Source: Desulfobulbaceae bacterium (GTDB lineage: Bacteria; Desulfobacterota; Desulfobulbia; Desulfobulbales; SURF-16). Taken from it: DNA of 61,427 nucleotides. Location of the stretch: contig JAHLLM010000036.1 of NCBI GenBank assembly GCA_020444175.1, positions 1 through 61,427 on the forward strand. Direction: 5' to 3'. Positions 7,941 to 20,800 of this stretch are shown one piece after another. The notes beneath the pieces are model-generated. The model searched no databases, was not told the DNA's origin, and worked only from the letters and a program-made list of their open reading frames with translations. Both the position numbers and the translations under genes were made by a program. Position 1 is the stretch's first letter; the number at the start of each line of letters is the position of its first letter.

Positions 7941-10808
7941 ATGTTACGATTTAATGATATGCAGATTAAGACAAAACTTATCCTCTTAATGGTTTTTGTT
8001 GCCGTCTTTGCTCTGCTTCTGGTTACAACCACCCTTGTAATCAATGAAAAACGGACTGCTCCGAGGATTCTTGCGGGAGAACTCCGTTCCATTATTAATG
8101 TGCTTGCATTGAATACGGCAGCGGACCTTGCCTTTCATGATCGGGCAGCAGTTCTTGAAACATTGGAATTTCTCAAGGCAAAGCCTGATGTCGTTTACGC
8201 CGATATGCGCGACAAACAGGGAAATCTTTTTTGTGAATATATTAAAGAAGGTGAAAATGAAATAGCCCTTAAAGATGAGTTAAATAAAGTGCTTGTAGGG
8301 GCGGCGGAGTTTCGAAAAAATCTGTCGGAGAAAAATCACGCAACTCTGCTGACAAAAGGCTACGTGCATGTGACAAAAAAAGATGTCTATGAAGGAAACA
8401 CATATGGCACGCTTCGTCTGGTTGCAGGTACTGAGCAGGTATACAGCAGATTGCGTTCCTATTACATCCTCATTGGACTTACTATAGCTGTAACACTTGC
8501 CTTTGTGCTGCTTCTTGTATCCCGGTTGCAGAGATTTTTTACCGAGCCATTGCTTGATCTGACAAGATCAATGAGCGCTGTGACCAAGGATAAAGACTAC
8601 TCCGTTCGGGTTTCAAAGGTAAGCAATGATGAATTGGGAACCCTGATCGATTGCTTTAACGAGATGGTCGGCGAGATACAGGCGCGAAACAGCCAACTGC
8701 AGGAGTATAGTTCCGGACTTGAAAAGATGGTTGCTTCGCGGACCACTGAGTTGTCTATTGCCAATAAAGAGCTGGAGCAGATGATTGTTCGCCTTGATAA
8801 TGCCAGGTTGGATGCTGAAGCGGCCAGTAAAGCGAAAAGCGAATTCCTGGCTACCATGAGTCATGAGATACGTACTCCTATGAATGGCATCCTCGGCATG
8901 ACGGAACTCATGCTCGGAACGACCCTCAGCAGCAGGCAGCTCAGGTTTATTCGAAGCATTCAGCAGTCAGGGGATTCGCTGCTTGGCATATTAAATGATA
9001 TTCTTGATTTTTCAAAGATTGAGGCCGGTAAGCTTGAGCTTGAAGAACATGTTTTCAATCTGAGAGAGTTGGTTGAAGATATTGCAGAGATGATGGCCGA
9101 ACAGGCCCATGTAAAAGGTCTTGAGCTGATACCGGTCCTGCCCTCTGTCTTTCATGAGGAATTGAAAGGTGATTCAAATCGTTTACGCCAGATTCTCGTG
9201 AATTTGCTTGGCAACGCTATCAAATTCACGGAACAGGGAGAGGTGAGACTCTGTGTTGAGGCTGAAGATGTCAAGGACGATAAGGTCTTTTACCGATTTT
9301 CCGTTGAAGATACAGGAATCGGCATCCAGCCCGAAATAAAAAAGCAGATTTTTGACGCCTTTTCCCAGGCTGACAGTTCTACAACCCGAAAGTACGGCGG
9401 GACAGGACTTGGTCTTGCCATTGCAAAGCAGCTGGTAGCGTTGATGGGCGGCAAAATCGGCATTGAAAGCGAGCCTGGAAAGGGATCCGTATTCTGGTTT
9501 ACTCTTGACCTGGCTCGCCAGGAACATGTAGCTGCGACGAAGGATCAACTCATGATGCATTTGCTGGGCATGCGGGTGCTCATTGTTGATGACAACGCTA
9601 CAAACTGCGCTATTTTGAAAAATCAGGTCACTTCATGGGGGTTGAGCAGTTCCGTGGCTCAAAACGGAGCCAAGGCCCTTGATATGCTTCGTGCAGCAGT
9701 CGAAGAGGGAAAACCCTATGATATAGGAATTATTGACTGGCACATGCCGGAAATGGACGGCATAGAGTTGACCAGGCGAATTCGCGAAGATAAAACGATG
9801 CAAGATATTTGCCTGATAATGCTCAGCTCCGCAGCTTTTGATGAAGAGTCTACAAAGGCCGCCCAGGCTGGTATTGATCTCTATCTTACCAAGCCAGTGC
9901 GTCAGAGTTTGCTTTTTGAGTGCATTTTGCATCTGCTTGAAGAGTCTCGCGCAGGCACTGAAAAAAATGCCGGGGATGAAGAAAGGGCGCCGGCCACAAA
10001 AAAAGTCTTTAGGGCCCGTGTTCTGCTTGTCGAAGATAATGAAATCAACATGGATGTGGCCCGTGAAATGCTTCTGATTATGGGCTGTGAGGTAGACATG
10101 GCAATTAACGGTCTTGAAGCTGTCGATGCCGCCCGAAAACAGAAATATGATCTGATACTCATGGATTGTCATATGCCGGAAATGGACGGTTTTACGGCCT
10201 CGGCTCAAATTCGAAAACAGGAAGAGGAGAGCGGACCAGGCCGGGTGCCGATCATTGCGCTCACCGGTGACGTCCAGATGGGTATAAAGGAACAATGTCA
10301 GGATGCTGGAATGGATGGCTATCTGAGTAAACCTTTTTATGTCGACGAGTTGCAGGAAGTGATGGAAGAATGGCTTGAGGCCCGAATTGTGAGCACTGAA
10401 ACACCTGTTGGAAAGGTTGTGGAGCATGGTGGTGGTGACCCGCGTCTTTTGCTTGATCAGAGAAGGCTGGATATGATACGGTCCATGCAGCGTCCGGGAA
10501 GACCCAATATCCTGCGTAAAATTATCATCCTTTTTCAGGAAAATTCTCCCGGACTGTTTCGCGAGATCACGGATGCCGTTTTTGCGGCTGATGGTACGGC
10601 GCTGCGCGAGGCCGCTCATAGCCTGAAATCAAGCAGTGCTAATCTTGGTGCCATGGGACTTGCTTCCATCTGTAAAACTTTGGAAAATCTCGGCAGTGAG
10701 AATAACGTAAGGAAGGCGAAAGAGTTCATTGACCCTCTGGAGGAATCGTACAGAGAGTCACTTGCTGCTCTTGATCTGGAATTGGAGAAGATTGTCGATG
10801 GGCAATAA
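7941..10808 (+). CDS. hybrid sensor histidine kinase: CHASE8-like, HAMP, HisKA, HATPase, two REC, HPt (BarA-like)
   Basis: A membrane-bound phosphorelay kinase with the BarA-type layout. Transmembrane segment 1 is at about residues 13-33 and segment 2 at 175-195. Between them lies a periplasmic domain resembling CHASE8 ([10 protein letters not shown] region). HAMP follows, then HisKA with the phospho-accepting histidine in [11 protein letters not shown] (about H308), then HATPase_c with the N, G1 and G2 boxes. Two receivers follow, with phosphoacceptor aspartates near residues 599 and 740 (both in a MPEMDG context), and a C-terminal HPt with histidine near 893 ([13 protein letters not shown]). 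The next gene overlaps by 11 bases and begins with a receiver, so it is a plausible final phosphate acceptor. Confidence 0.93.
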   Translation: MLRFNDMQIKTKLILLMVFVAVFALLLVTTTLVINEKRTAPRILAGELRSIINVLALNTAADLAFHDRAAVLETLEFLKAKPDVVYADMRDKQGNLFCEYIKEGENEIALKDELNKVLVGAAEFRKNLSEKNHATLLTKGYVHVTKKDVYEGNTYGTLRLVAGTEQVYSRLRSYYILIGLTIAVTLAFVLLLVSRLQRFFTEPLLDLTRSMSAVTKDKDYSVRVSKVSNDELGTLIDCFNEMVGEIQARNSQLQEYSSGLEKMVASRTTELSIANKELEQMIVRLDNARLDAEAASKAKSEFLATMSHEIRTPMNGILGMTELMLGTTLSSRQLRFIRSIQQSGDSLLGILNDILDFSKIEAGKLELEEHVFNLRELVEDIAEMMAEQAHVKGLELIPVLPSVFHEELKGDSNRLRQILVNLLGNAIKFTEQGEVRLCVEAEDVKDDKVFYRFSVEDTGIGIQPEIKKQIFDAFSQADSSTTRKYGGTGLGLAIAKQLVALMGGKIGIESEPGKGSVFWFTLDLARQEHVAATKDQLMMHLLGMRVLIVDDNATNCAILKNQVTSWGLSSSVAQNGAKALDMLRAAVEEGKPYDIGIIDWHMPEMDGIELTRRIREDKTMQDICLIMLSSAAFDEESTKAAQAGIDLYLTKPVRQSLLFECILHLLEESRAGTEKNAGDEERAPATKKVFRARVLLVEDNEINMDVAREMLLIMGCEVDMAINGLEAVDAARKQKYDLILMDCHMPEMDGFTASAQIRKQEEESGPGRVPIIALTGDVQMGIKEQCQDAGMDGYLSKPFYVDELQEVMEEWLEARIVSTETPVGKVVEHGGGDPRLLLDQRRLDMIRSMQRPGRPNILRKIIILFQENSPGLFREITDAVFAADGTALREAAHSLKSSSANLGAMGLASICKTLENLGSENNVRKAKEFIDPLEESYRESLAALDLELEKIVDGQ

Positions 10809-12921
10809 GCAATATGATATTCAGGATTCTGTTGTCCTTGTTGTTGATGACGATATTGCCCAGCGTCTGCTCATGACAGAGACGCTGCTCGAAAAGGGAC
10901 TGCATGTTGAAGAGGCTGAAGACGGGGTGGAGGCTCTTGAGATTTTTGAAAATATGTCACCTGACCTCGTTTTGATGGATGTTAAAATGCCCAAGATGGA
11001 TGGCTTCACCGCCTGTACAAAGATGCGTGAACTTCCCGGGGGGAGGGATGTGGCTATCGTTCTGGTCACCGGGCTTGATGACTTCGATTCAATCGAGCAA
11101 TCTTTTGGAGCGGGAGCAACCGATTTTATCACCAAACCCGTTAACTGGCCTCTTCTCAGTCACCGCATATTTTATCTGCTCAGGGCGAGTAAGGCCTTTT
11201 TAGAGTTACGTCAGAATGAAAAAAATCTGTCAATAGCCCAGCAGATTGCCTGCCTTGGGAATTGGGACTGGAACCTGCACGAAAAAAACATTACCTGCTC
11301 GCCTCAAATTTTTTCAATCTTCGGGCTTGAACCACAAGAATCCGGCTTGACTCATGAGGTTTTTCTGCAATCCGTTCATCCGGAAGATCTGAAACACGTT
11401 CAGGATACGGTCAAAAAATCTCTTGAGCAGAGGAAAAAATTCAGTATTGATTACAGGATTGTTTTGCCTGGTGGAGCAGTCAGGACAGTGCATGAGCAGG
11501 CTGAAGTCGTGTGTGACCAGTTGAATCAACCGGTCAGTATGCATGGCACTATCCAGGATATAACCGAACGGGTCAAGAATGAAGAAAAGATTTATGATCT
11601 GGCCTATTTCGATGAATTAACAGGGCTGCCGAACAGAAAATTGTTCAGGGAACACGTCGGACAAACGCTTTTTGTGGCCAGGAGGGAAGGAAAGAAAGTC
11701 GCACTGCTCTATCTGGATCTTGATCGTTTCAAACGTATCAATGATACCCTTGGCCATAGTGCTGGTGATCATCTGTTAAAAAAGATTTCAGCGGTCCTGT
11801 CGGAAAGTATTCGTTCTTCGGATATTCTTGCCAAATCAGATTTAGCAGCACAGTCACACCTGGCGGTATCGCGTCTTGGCGGAGACGAGTTTACCATAAT
11901 GCTCACCGGCCTGGCAGAGGAAAAAGATGCCGCCCGTGTGGCGCAGAGGATTCTGAATGTACTGCGGGAACCCATGTTGATTGCCGGCCAGGAAATATAC
12001 ATCTCCTGCAGTATAGGTATTGCCTCATACCCGGAAGATGGTGAAGATGCCGAAGTTTTACTGAAGAACGCTGAAGTGGCCATGTATCACGGCAAAGAAA
12101 GCGGCCGAAATACATTTCAGTTTTTTTCAGGGCAGATGACTGACCAGGCCCTTGAAAGATTGAGTCTTGAAACTGCCCTGAAAAAAGCGATCGAAAGATC
12201 CGAGCTTGTCCTCTATTATCAGCCGCAGATTGATCTTTCGTCAGGGAAGACCTGCGGTCTTGAGGCCTTGGTCCGCTGGAATCATCCCGATCTGGGGATG
12301 GTTTCTCCCGGTAAATTTATTCCTCTTGCCGAGGAGTCCGGTCTTATTGTACCCATTGGCGAATGGGTGATGCAAAAAGCCTGCGAGCAGATGTGTGAAT
12401 GGCAGCGGCAGGGTTTTCTTCCTGTCCGCATGGGCGTCAATATTTCCAGTCATCAGTTCAGGCTGGGAGATTTGGTTGCAACCGTTAGAAACGTGCTTAA
12501 AAGCACTGGACTTGAATCCAGATACCTTGAGCTTGAACTGACGGAAAGCGCCATTATGAAAAATGTTGACAAGGTCATCGATATTCTGAACGAACTCAAA
12601 AAAATCGGGGTCAATCTTTCTGTGGATGATTTTGGAACCGGATATTCTTCAATGAGTTATTTAAAGCGTTTTCCTCTGAATACCCTTAAAATTGATCGTA
12701 GTTTTGTCATGGACATAACAACTGATCCCAATGATGCCGCTATTATTAAAGCTATTATTGCCCTGTCTAAAAGCCTGGGCCTGAAAACCATTGCCGAAGG
12801 TGTGGAAACCGAAGAGCAGTTGGAGTTTTTAAAGGTTGGGCAATGTGATGAAATCCAGGGTTTTTTTATCAGTCGCCCTTTACCTGCTGATGAGGTGAAA
12901 CGTTTTTTGAGGACTGATTAA
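10798..12921 (+). CDS. REC-PAS-GGDEF-EAL bifunctional c-di-GMP enzyme
   Basis: Cytoplasmic response regulator predicted to make and/or break cyclic-di-GMP. A receiver occupies residues about 12-130 (LVVDDD; phosphoacceptor aspartate in [13 protein letters not shown]). A PAS domain follows (about 145-260), then a GGDEF domain whose active-site loop is intact ([11 protein letters not shown]), then an EAL domain with the intact GLEALVRW motif and the downstream [13 protein letters not shown] loop. Both catalytic sites look functional. I chose the ATG at 10798, which overlaps the upstream hybrid kinase gene by 11 bases; a longer frame from 10729 would start inside that gene without reason. Overlap and gene order suggest it is the output of that kinase. 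Confidence 0.93.
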   Translation: MGNKQYDIQDSVVLVVDDDIAQRLLMTETLLEKGLHVEEAEDGVEALEIFENMSPDLVLMDVKMPKMDGFTACTKMRELPGGRDVAIVLVTGLDDFDSIEQSFGAGATDFITKPVNWPLLSHRIFYLLRASKAFLELRQNEKNLSIAQQIACLGNWDWNLHEKNITCSPQIFSIFGLEPQESGLTHEVFLQSVHPEDLKHVQDTVKKSLEQRKKFSIDYRIVLPGGAVRTVHEQAEVVCDQLNQPVSMHGTIQDITERVKNEEKIYDLAYFDELTGLPNRKLFREHVGQTLFVARREGKKVALLYLDLDRFKRINDTLGHSAGDHLLKKISAVLSESIRSSDILAKSDLAAQSHLAVSRLGGDEFTIMLTGLAEEKDAARVAQRILNVLREPMLIAGQEIYISCSIGIASYPEDGEDAEVLLKNAEVAMYHGKESGRNTFQFFSGQMTDQALERLSLETALKKAIERSELVLYYQPQIDLSSGKTCGLEALVRWNHPDLGMVSPGKFIPLAEESGLIVPIGEWVMQKACEQMCEWQRQGFLPVRMGVNISSHQFRLGDLVATVRNVLKSTGLESRYLELELTESAIMKNVDKVIDILNELKKIGVNLSVDDFGTGYSSMSYLKRFPLNTLKIDRSFVMDITTDPNDAAIIKAIIALSKSLGLKTIAEGVETEEQLEFLKVGQCDEIQGFFISRPLPADEVKRFLRTD

Positions 12922-13019
12922 AATCACGTACACATTGCTGCAAAATAAAAGTGTATGCCCAATTTCGGAAACAGGAGACCAAGGGAACCAGGAAATTGAA
13001 AAAAGAAGGATGTTTTGAA

Positions 13020-13241
13020 ATGATGAAAAAAATAATGATTTTGATGGCAATTCTTTTTTGTATTTTCGGTCTGGCTGCATGTTCAACCCCGCATGTCATG
13101 ATGCTGAAAGATGGAAGAGTGATAGAACTGGCCGATGAGCCTGATTTTGACAGTGATACAGGATTTTATGAGTATGAAACAGCAAAAGGGAAAAAAGTGA
13201 GGATCAATAAAAACGAGGTGGTGGAGATTAAGGAGAGATAG
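13020..13241 (+). CDS. YgdI/YgdR-like small lipoprotein (DUF903)
   Basis: A 73-residue lipoprotein. The start ATG at 13020 (followed by a second ATG) has AGAAGGA about ten bases upstream. The signal peptide ends in a lipobox GLAACS. The mature part is a small beta domain of the SH3-like YgdI/YgdR type: a KDGRVIELADEP strand, a glycine/tyrosine turn, and a KKVRINKNEVVEIKE C-terminus. The family is common in the Gram-negative envelope and its function is unknown. A strong intrinsic terminator follows, so this looks like a monocistronic unit. Confidence 0.85.
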   Translation: MMKKIMILMAILFCIFGLAACSTPHVMMLKDGRVIELADEPDFDSDTGFYEYETAKGKKVRINKNEVVEIKER

Positions 13242-13294
13242 TGGGACTCTAACGGTTCAGACATTTTCCATGTCTCAATTTAATTCATTATTTT

Positions 13295-13334
13295 CCCTTC
13301 AAGTCCCTGTCGGACTTTAAGGGGTATTTTTTTT
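13295..13334 (+). terminator. intrinsic terminator after the YgdI-like gene
   Basis: CCCTT, one base, AAGTCC, loop CTGTC, GGACTT, one base, AAGGG: an 11-bp stem interrupted by one mismatch, followed by TATTTTTTTT. It lies between the lipoprotein gene and the next kinase gene. Confidence 0.8.
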
Positions 13335-13347
13335 GGGAGTCACCTGC

Positions 13348-16300
13348 ATGAACATTCTCCGGTCATCTTCAGTAAGTGATGATTCACCCCGGTTAGTAAA
13401 GTATCTCGCTGTTTTTGGGCTAACCACCGGAATTCTCATGCTCGCTTTTAACTGGTGGGCATTTAACCAGATGAAAGTTGAAAGGGAGATCCACCATGAA
13501 TTGAAGCAAGAAATGCTCTCCTTTGATACCGATTTAAACCAGGCAGTTCTTGCCGAAAGGCAGCTGACAACAAGACTTCTCAGCAGAGACAGGATTGAAC
13601 AGAGTGAGCCTGTTCAGTCTCCTTTTAATGGGTTTCTGGAAAAATACAAGAGAACATCAGAGATCAACCGCGCCGGCGAGGAGTTTAAATCCCTGGCTGC
13701 AGCAATCATGGATCTTGAATCAAACAGAACACTCTGTCAGGAGTGGCGCACTCGATACAACCAATTTCTTCGTGAAGCGAAGTCTTTCCCAAAGGAAGCA
13801 CTCAACCCTCTTTCCATAATCCAGGCAGAGTTGGCAAAAATTGAGGGACAAAAAGAGAGGAGTCACCCTTTGCCTTCTTATGATGTCGAAAACGACAATC
13901 AACATCTTCGGGAAATTCTGAAGCTCAACATGGTCCTTTTGAGTTTGGAAAAAGAACGGGAAGATATAATGATGCGGACGAACTCTCAAATAATCGCTCT
14001 GCGCCGTGCAGAACGGCAATTTATAGATCGTATCAGCGGCTATCTGAATAGTGATCATCTGCTGTTTGAAGAAAAACTGCAGAAATCGTGGTTGATCATG
14101 TTTATCCTGGCTGTGGCACTGGGCAGCCTCTATATCCTGTTTTCCCGTAAAATAATAAAACTCTGCAAGGCGAGAATCGTCGAGTATAACAAGGTCAATA
14201 AGGTAACACAGAGATCCAATGCGGAACTTGACCAAATCTTTAACGCCGCAGCAAACGGTATGCGGGTCATAGATAAGGATTACAGGGTTGTACGAAGCAA
14301 TGTTGCCTTTACCAAGTTGTGTGCCTTAAATGGCCCTGATCTTCAGGGGAAAAAGTGTTACGAACAGCTCCCCGGGCCTCTCTGTCACACTTCAGGGTGC
14401 CCTCTGGCGATGCTGAGTTCCGGACAGGAGCACATGGAGACCGAGATCATCAAAGAACGCCATGACGGCTCAGTCATGTCATTCTATTTAACGGCCAGGC
14501 CTTTTCGCGGTGAAGGCGGAGAATTCCTGGGGATCATAGAAGATTTTAGAGATATCAGCGATGTAAAGAATGCAGAAATCATTTTGCGACAGGCAAAGGA
14601 AGAGGCAGAAGCAGCAAATGATGCAAAAAGCGAGTTTCTGGCCAATATGAGTCATGAAATTCGTACTCCGCTCAATGGCATCATGGGCATGACAGATCTG
14701 GTGCTTGGATCAGATATAACCTCGGATCAGAGACGTTTTCTGGAAATGGCCAAGAGTTCGGCAAATCGTCTTCTTGACGTTGTCAATGAAATTCTTGATT
14801 TCTCCAAAATCGAGGCGGGTAAATTTGAAATTGAGCACATTCCCTTCAGTCTGACTGATGTGCTTGGCAACTCTCTTAAAATTTTAGCGGTCAAGGCCCA
14901 TGATAAAGGTTTGAATCTCTCCTATCATGTTCAGCACGAATTGCCTGATGGGCTCATTGGTGACCCGGGGCGTTTGCGCCAGGTGCTTTTAAATCTGGTG
15001 GGAAACAGCATTAAATTTACCCACGAGGGTGAGGTGCATGTATCTGTCAAAAAGATCGTTGCCGAGTCGGATAGTGGGACCTCTGAAGGAGTTAAAGGTG
15101 TCCGCGATATTGGTTTGCAGTTGAGTGTGTCCGATACAGGAATCGGGGTGGCGCCGGAAAAACAGGAGACAATTTTCAAGGCGTTCAGGCAGGTTGACGG
15201 TTCAATATCCAGACAATACGGGGGAACGGGACTTGGGCTGACTATCTGCGCCAAACTTGTTGAGTTGATGGGTGGGAGCATATGGCTTGACAGTGACAAG
15301 CAGAAAGGAACGACCTTTCACTTTACCGTTTCTTTGCAGAGTCAGCCCGGTCAGACAGCTATGTCGGAGATGATTCCGATCAGCAATGTCAATCTCAAAT
15401 CTTTTCTTCTGGTTGCAAGTAATGTGACGAATCGCTTTGTGCTGAAAGAAATGATGAATGAGTGGGCACAGAACGTCGATAGTGCCAATTCTGCTGAAGA
15501 GGCGCTTGATTTTGTTCGGGAATCAGATTTTGATATTATTCTTCTCGATTCTCTTCCTGGGGATGAAAATCTGTTTGATCTTGCAAGTGATCTCCGCGCT
15601 GCCGGCAGCAAAGCAAAGATAATCATGCTTACAGCCACAGGGCAACGCGGTGATGCTGCCCGCTGTGTCGAAGCTGGTATTGCATCGTATCTCTTAAAGC
15701 CTGTGAGCAAGAATGAGTTGCTAGACGCGATACGGACCATACTCAGCGGTGATAATGCTACTGACATGCCTCTGGTTACCCGTCACAGTATCAGGGAGAA
15801 TAAACAGGCTTTCCATGTTCTCCTGGCAGAGGATGAGGAGATAAACAGAGTTCTGGCTGTAGAGCTTATCCGGGAGCAAGGCTGGCGTGTCAGCACTGTT
15901 GAGAATGGAAAGCAGGTGCTGGAAGCCCTTGACCAGGATAAATATGACTTGATCCTCATGGATATTCAAATGCCGGTAATGGATGGCTTGGAGGCCGTTG
16001 CCAATATCAGGGAAAAAGAAAAACGAACAGGTGAACATATCCCGATTATTGCTTTAACAGCCCATGCCTTAACGACGGACCGACAGAGATGTCTTGATGC
16101 CGGCATGGAGGGATATGTCTCCAAGCCCATAGATAAGAAAGTTTTATGTGCCGAGGTTGAAAGGGTTGTGGGAAAAGATGTGAACATGAGAACGGTTACC
16201 CTTAATCCTGATCGCAAAAGCAGTGAGTTTCTTGATTATGACGCTTTCCTCTATGACAGCTGCAACGGCAAAGTTGATCTGGCCAAAAAACTGTTGCGGC

Positions 16301-16572
16301 ATCTTATCAGAGTGAGCGGCCCGCAATGGCTGGCAGAGGCCGAGGCTGCAGTTGAAGCCCGTGACGAGAAAAGAATTCGAAAGGTCTGTCATTCCCTGAA
16401 GGGAACGGCTGCAACTGTCTGCGCTTTTTCTTTTTCCGAAGCCGGAGCTCATCTGGGCAAGATGGCACGTGAAGGGCAGATGGATGAAACCCCCCGGGCT
16501 CTTCAGGAGCTCAAGAAAGAATTTGAGCGCATAAGGAAGTGGGCCAAGGCGAGTGATTTTGATCTGCTGTAA
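13348..16572 (+). CDS. hybrid sensor histidine kinase: TM-PAS-HisKA-HATPase-pseudoREC-REC-HPt
   Basis: A large membrane phosphorelay kinase. I chose the ATG at 13348, which has GGGAG about eight bases upstream, over a TTG fifteen bases earlier. A first transmembrane segment (residues about 18-36) and a second (about 248-265) enclose a helical periplasmic domain. A PAS domain with several cysteines ([18 protein letters not shown]) follows. HisKA has its histidine in [11 protein letters not shown] (about residue 436), followed by HATPase_c. The first receiver has lost the acidic pair after strand 1 (VASN instead of VDDN), though it keeps an aspartate in LLDS. The second receiver is canonical ([18 protein letters not shown]). 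The HPt histidine is near 1014 ([10 protein letters not shown]). No output gene is adjacent, so its partner must lie elsewhere. Confidence 0.92.
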   Translation: MNILRSSSVSDDSPRLVKYLAVFGLTTGILMLAFNWWAFNQMKVEREIHHELKQEMLSFDTDLNQAVLAERQLTTRLLSRDRIEQSEPVQSPFNGFLEKYKRTSEINRAGEEFKSLAAAIMDLESNRTLCQEWRTRYNQFLREAKSFPKEALNPLSIIQAELAKIEGQKERSHPLPSYDVENDNQHLREILKLNMVLLSLEKEREDIMMRTNSQIIALRRAERQFIDRISGYLNSDHLLFEEKLQKSWLIMFILAVALGSLYILFSRKIIKLCKARIVEYNKVNKVTQRSNAELDQIFNAAANGMRVIDKDYRVVRSNVAFTKLCALNGPDLQGKKCYEQLPGPLCHTSGCPLAMLSSGQEHMETEIIKERHDGSVMSFYLTARPFRGEGGEFLGIIEDFRDISDVKNAEIILRQAKEEAEAANDAKSEFLANMSHEIRTPLNGIMGMTDLVLGSDITSDQRRFLEMAKSSANRLLDVVNEILDFSKIEAGKFEIEHIPFSLTDVLGNSLKILAVKAHDKGLNLSYHVQHELPDGLIGDPGRLRQVLLNLVGNSIKFTHEGEVHVSVKKIVAESDSGTSEGVKGVRDIGLQLSVSDTGIGVAPEKQETIFKAFRQVDGSISRQYGGTGLGLTICAKLVELMGGSIWLDSDKQKGTTFHFTVSLQSQPGQTAMSEMIPISNVNLKSFLLVASNVTNRFVLKEMMNEWAQNVDSANSAEEALDFVRESDFDIILLDSLPGDENLFDLASDLRAAGSKAKIIMLTATGQRGDAARCVEAGIASYLLKPVSKNELLDAIRTILSGDNATDMPLVTRHSIRENKQAFHVLLAEDEEINRVLAVELIREQGWRVSTVENGKQVLEALDQDKYDLILMDIQMPVMDGLEAVANIREKEKRTGEHIPIIALTAHALTTDRQRCLDAGMEGYVSKPIDKKVLCAEVERVVGKDVNMRTVTLNPDRKSSEFLDYDAFLYDSCNGKVDLAKKLLRHLIRVSGPQWLAEAEAAVEARDEKRIRKVCHSLKGTAATVCAFSFSEAGAHLGKMAREGQMDETPRALQELKKEFERIRKWAKASDFDLL

Positions 16573-16619
16573 TACTGCACATTTTATTTTAATTCTGAAT
16601 TCTTTTTTACTTTCAGGTC

Positions 16620-17879
16620 ATGTTTAAATTTCTTCATGCAGCTGATGTTCATCTGGACAGCCCTTTGCGAGGCCTTGAGAACTATGAAGGGGCACCGGTG
16701 GATGAGATCCGCGGAGCAACAAGAAGGGCTTTTGAAAACCTCGTCTCGCTGGCCCTGGAAGAAGAGGTTGCCTTTGTGCTTCTTGCCGGAGATTTATTTG
16801 ACGGCGACTGGAAGGATTACAATACAGGGCTTTATTTTGTCAAATGCATGACCCGTCTGCGCAAGGCCGGCATCCCTGTTTTTATGGTCCTGGGTAATCA
16901 CGATGCGGCCAATCAAATGACAAAAACACTTCGTTTTCCTGAAAATGTCACCCTCTTTTCTTCGCGAACTCCAGAGACCGTTTTTCTGGAGAATTATAAT
17001 GTTTCCATACATGGCATAAGCTACCTTTCCCGCGTGGTTTCCAAAAATCTGGCATCGGATTTTCCTCCCCGTGATCCCCACTCGTTTAATATCGGCGTCC
17101 TTCATACCTGTTTAAATGGCCGTGAAGGTCATGAGTTCTATGCCCCCTGCAGTGTTGATGATCTTGTTTCCAAAGGCTATGACTACTGGGCACTGGGCCA
17201 CGTGCACCTGGAAGAACAGGTCTGCAAAGATCCATGGATTGTTTTTCCCGGTTGCCTGCAGGGCAGACACATACGGGAATCGGGTCCGAAAAGTGCTGCG
17301 CTTGTCTCTGTGGACAACGGGGAAATATGTGCAGTGCAGCAGCGTCATGTTGATGTTTTGCGTTGGCGTCTATGCCGGCTGGATCTTGCTCGCTGTCAAA
17401 CCATTGACGAGGTTTTTGATCAAGCCAGGAACATTCTGCAGGAGGAACTGGACAAAGCCGAAGGCCGTACCCTGGCAATCCGTCTTATCCTTGCCGGGAA
17501 ATGCGCCATCCATGATGAGCTGATCAGCACCAGGGAATTCCTTGCTGAGGAGTTAAGGAGCATAGCAGTAGATCTTGGAAATATCTGGCTTGAGAAAATT
17601 CTTTTTCAGTCACAAAGAATGGTGGATTTTAATGAACTTGTCGGTGAAGAAAATCCACTGGGTGAGCTTTTGAATATGGTGGCCCGGGTGGACAATACAC
17701 AGCATGACTTGTATGAGTGGATTCCTGACGTGGCAAAATTAAAAAACAAACTCCCTGCCTCTTTTTTTGATGTAGAAAGATCACTCTTTCCCGACAGCAG
17801 GGAACAGATGGATGAATTCCACAATGATGTCAGGGAAATTCTTCTTTCCAAACTGCTTGCCGGCAAGGAGAAGCCGTGA
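16620..17879 (+). CDS. YhaO-type metallophosphoesterase (SbcD/Mre11-like nuclease)
   Basis: Cytoplasmic DNA exonuclease subunit of the SbcD/Mre11 superfamily, specifically the YhaO branch that pairs with YhaN. Metal-binding motifs of the calcineurin-like fold are visible: LHAADVHLDSPL (DxH), LLAGDLFDG (GD), MVLGNHDAA (GNHD), and GHVHLEEQ near residue 200. A C-terminal capping domain follows. The start ATG at 16620 is preceded by CAGG. The next gene overlaps by four bases (GTGA), so the two are one transcriptional and translational unit. Confidence 0.9.
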   Translation: MFKFLHAADVHLDSPLRGLENYEGAPVDEIRGATRRAFENLVSLALEEEVAFVLLAGDLFDGDWKDYNTGLYFVKCMTRLRKAGIPVFMVLGNHDAANQMTKTLRFPENVTLFSSRTPETVFLENYNVSIHGISYLSRVVSKNLASDFPPRDPHSFNIGVLHTCLNGREGHEFYAPCSVDDLVSKGYDYWALGHVHLEEQVCKDPWIVFPGCLQGRHIRESGPKSAALVSVDNGEICAVQQRHVDVLRWRLCRLDLARCQTIDEVFDQARNILQEELDKAEGRTLAIRLILAGKCAIHDELISTREFLAEELRSIAVDLGNIWLEKILFQSQRMVDFNELVGEENPLGELLNMVARVDNTQHDLYEWIPDVAKLKNKLPASFFDVERSLFPDSREQMDEFHNDVREILLSKLLAGKEKP

Positions 17880-20800
17880 GGATAAAACGGCTCGACCTGA
17901 AAGCCTTTGGCCCTTTCACGGATCAGACGCTTGATTTTGACTCGACCGATCCAGGCCTTCATATTGTTTACGGGCAGAATGAGGCCGGAAAGAGCAGTTC
18001 CCTGCGGGCACTCCATACCCTTCTCTATGGGTTTGACAATCGTACCACTGATAATTTTCTTCACCCCAATCCCAAGCTTCTTGTTGGTGGTTGTCTCTGC
18101 AATGAAGACGGCGGGGAGCTGTCATTTGTTCGCCGCAAGAAAAAGAAGGCCGACATCCTCGATGAAAATGGTGAAGTTGTGGATGCCGGCGTGCTTGTCT
18201 CTTTTTTGCAGGGACTTACTCCCGCGGTTTTCAGATCACTGTATGCCATTGATTATGAGAGCCTGATTCAGGGAGGCGAAGATATACTGGAGCAGAAAGG
18301 GGAGGTGGGAGAAGCTATTTTTTCCGCAGGTTCCGGACTTGGAGCATTGCAGGAGACAATTTCTTCCATGACCCTTGAGGCAGAGAAGCTCTTTAAGCCC
18401 CAGGGCTCGACACCTGAGATAAACAGGGCAATAAAAGAATATAACGATCTGAAGAAGAAGATAAAAAGTATTTCCCTTAACTACCGGGATTGGCAGGAAC
18501 ATAAAAAATCTCTTGATAGTGCCGAGTTGAAGTTGTCTGAAGTGGAAAGAAAGCGAAATGAGTGTGACAAAAGAATGCGGCATCTGGAACGGCTGCGCAG
18601 GATTAAGCCCCAGTTTGCCCTGAGAAAAAAACTGTTAAGCGACAGGAATGCTCTCGGTGACGTCATCCTGCTTGCTGAGGATTTTTCCGAGCAGAGACAG
18701 AAGCTTGAGAAGTTTCTGCAGAGCGCCCGGGAGAAAAAAGTCTATGGACAGGAGCGTTTAGAAAATCTTAAACAAAAGCTTGGCAACATCACGGTCAATG
18801 AGCAGATACTTCATCAGGCTGATCTCCTGGAAAACCTGAATCAGCGTTTGGGGGAATATAAAAAAGGAAAGAATGATCATCCGCGTCTCGACGGTATGCG
18901 CATCAATCTGCGCCGAGAGGCGGCAGACCTGCTGCAGCATATTCCCGGGGCATACACCCTTGATACCGTTGCCGGCCTGCGACCCGTTCGTGTCAAAAGA
19001 AAATATATTTTGAACCTGGCAGACACCTGTCATAGGGCTGAACAGAAATTTTTTGATACTAAAGAGCAGTACAACGAGTCTTTTCGGCAACTGCAGAGCA
19101 TCCGGCAGACATTGGCCGCGCATCCTGCCGGTATGCCCCTTGAGCGGCTGCAGCATGCCGTCACACTGGCCCGCAAGGTAGGAGATATTGATGGTGTTGC
19201 CGCTCAGAAAAAACTGCAGTTGCATAAATCCAGGGACGTGATCAGGAACAACCTCAAACAGCTCGGCTTATGGGAAGGCAATGCCGCGCAGGTTGAAGAG
19301 GTGGTTTTTCCTCTGCCTGAGACTGTTGAACGTTTTGAAAAGATCTTTTATGAAAGTGATGAAGAGCTGCGGGTAATCCGGCAAAGTTTAACCAAAAGCC
19401 GGGAGGAGCTGCAACAGACAAAAAACCGATTGCAACAGATCCAGGCATCAGGTGAGGTGCCGACGGAAGAGGATCTGCTTCAGTCACGGGCCGAGCGGGA
19501 GGGTTTGTGGCAGCTTTTGCGCAGACGATGGTCAGCCGGTGAAGAGTCGAACATGGAGAATATTTCTGGCGAGGATGACGATGTCTTGGTGTCATACGAA
19601 AAATTCGTTTCCCTTTCTGACCAGATTGCCGATCGTTTGCGCAGGGAGGCTGAGAAGGTACACCGCTTTATAGAACTGCAGTCAAGGCTGCAGCAAAATG
19701 CAGAACTCGTCGAGGACTTGAAGATACAGGAGGAAAACGCTGTTACTCGACGTGAAAATATTACAGGTCTCTGGCAGGCTGAGTGGACTTCATCCGGAGT
19801 AAATCCCCTCTCGCCTAAGGAGATGATGGCGTGGCTTGCCAGGTTTGAGAAAATTCGTCATGCTGCAGCTGATGCACGGGAAATTGAAAATGAGATCAGG
19901 AGCCTGGAAGAAGAAATACGAGGAAAACGAAAACTTCTCATGGCTGCCCTTGGTGATTTTAAAGAAGTGGATGTCCAGGCATCTGCAGGGCTTGAGCCAC
20001 TTCTTCTCGTTGCCGAGAGTGTCTTGTCGCAACAGAGTGAAGCCCGTTTGAAACGGGAAAATATCCAGGAGAAAGAAAAGCTTGCGCATGATAATGTGAA
20101 CGCCCTGCATGACCGCTTGAAACAGGCTGAAACAAATGTCGGCCAGGTAAAGCAGGCCTGGAATGTTCTGTTGGATGAGCTTGAGCTTCCCCATATTGGA
20201 CCGGCTGAGGCCGCTGATTTCCTGGAAACTTTGCGTGAGTGTTTTGATAAGCTTAAGCAGGCTGAGGATCTTCGGAAAAGGATTGAGGGCATTATTCGTG
20301 ATCAGCAGAGGTTTCGGGAAGACGTTTTTTCCGCCGCTGACTTGGTTGGTTTTAAGGGGCAAAGTGATGATGCCGGTCAGGTTGTTGTCAGACTCCATGG
20401 TGCATTAAATGAGGCAAGGGAAAGCAATACCCTGAGAAAGCAATGTGTTGAGCAGATTGAACAGGCGGAAAAGGAAGAGGCGGATGCGGAGCGGAATCTG
20501 CAAAAAGCCTCAGAGGAATTTAACCTGCTTTGCCGCAAAGCAAAATGTGCAAACAGTGAAGAGCTTGAACGGGCGGAGAAGCTTTCGGCTCAGTTAAAGA
20601 CTTATAATGAAAAATTGGCCGCAATTGATGAGACCCTTGTCCAGATGGCGGACGGCATTGATCTTGATGAGCTTGAGAGTCAATGCCGGGAGGTAGACCC
20701 TGATGAACTTCCTGCTCAGATAGATGTTCTTGCTCGAAAGATTGCCCAGGAATTTGAGCCGCAAAAGAAAGATCTCTCACAACTTATCGGGAGAGAGAAA

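Noticed and set aside
9633-10619. 328-codon minus-strand frame inside the first hybrid kinase
   Set aside because: It lies opposite two canonical receiver domains and the HPt, and has no protein-like pattern.
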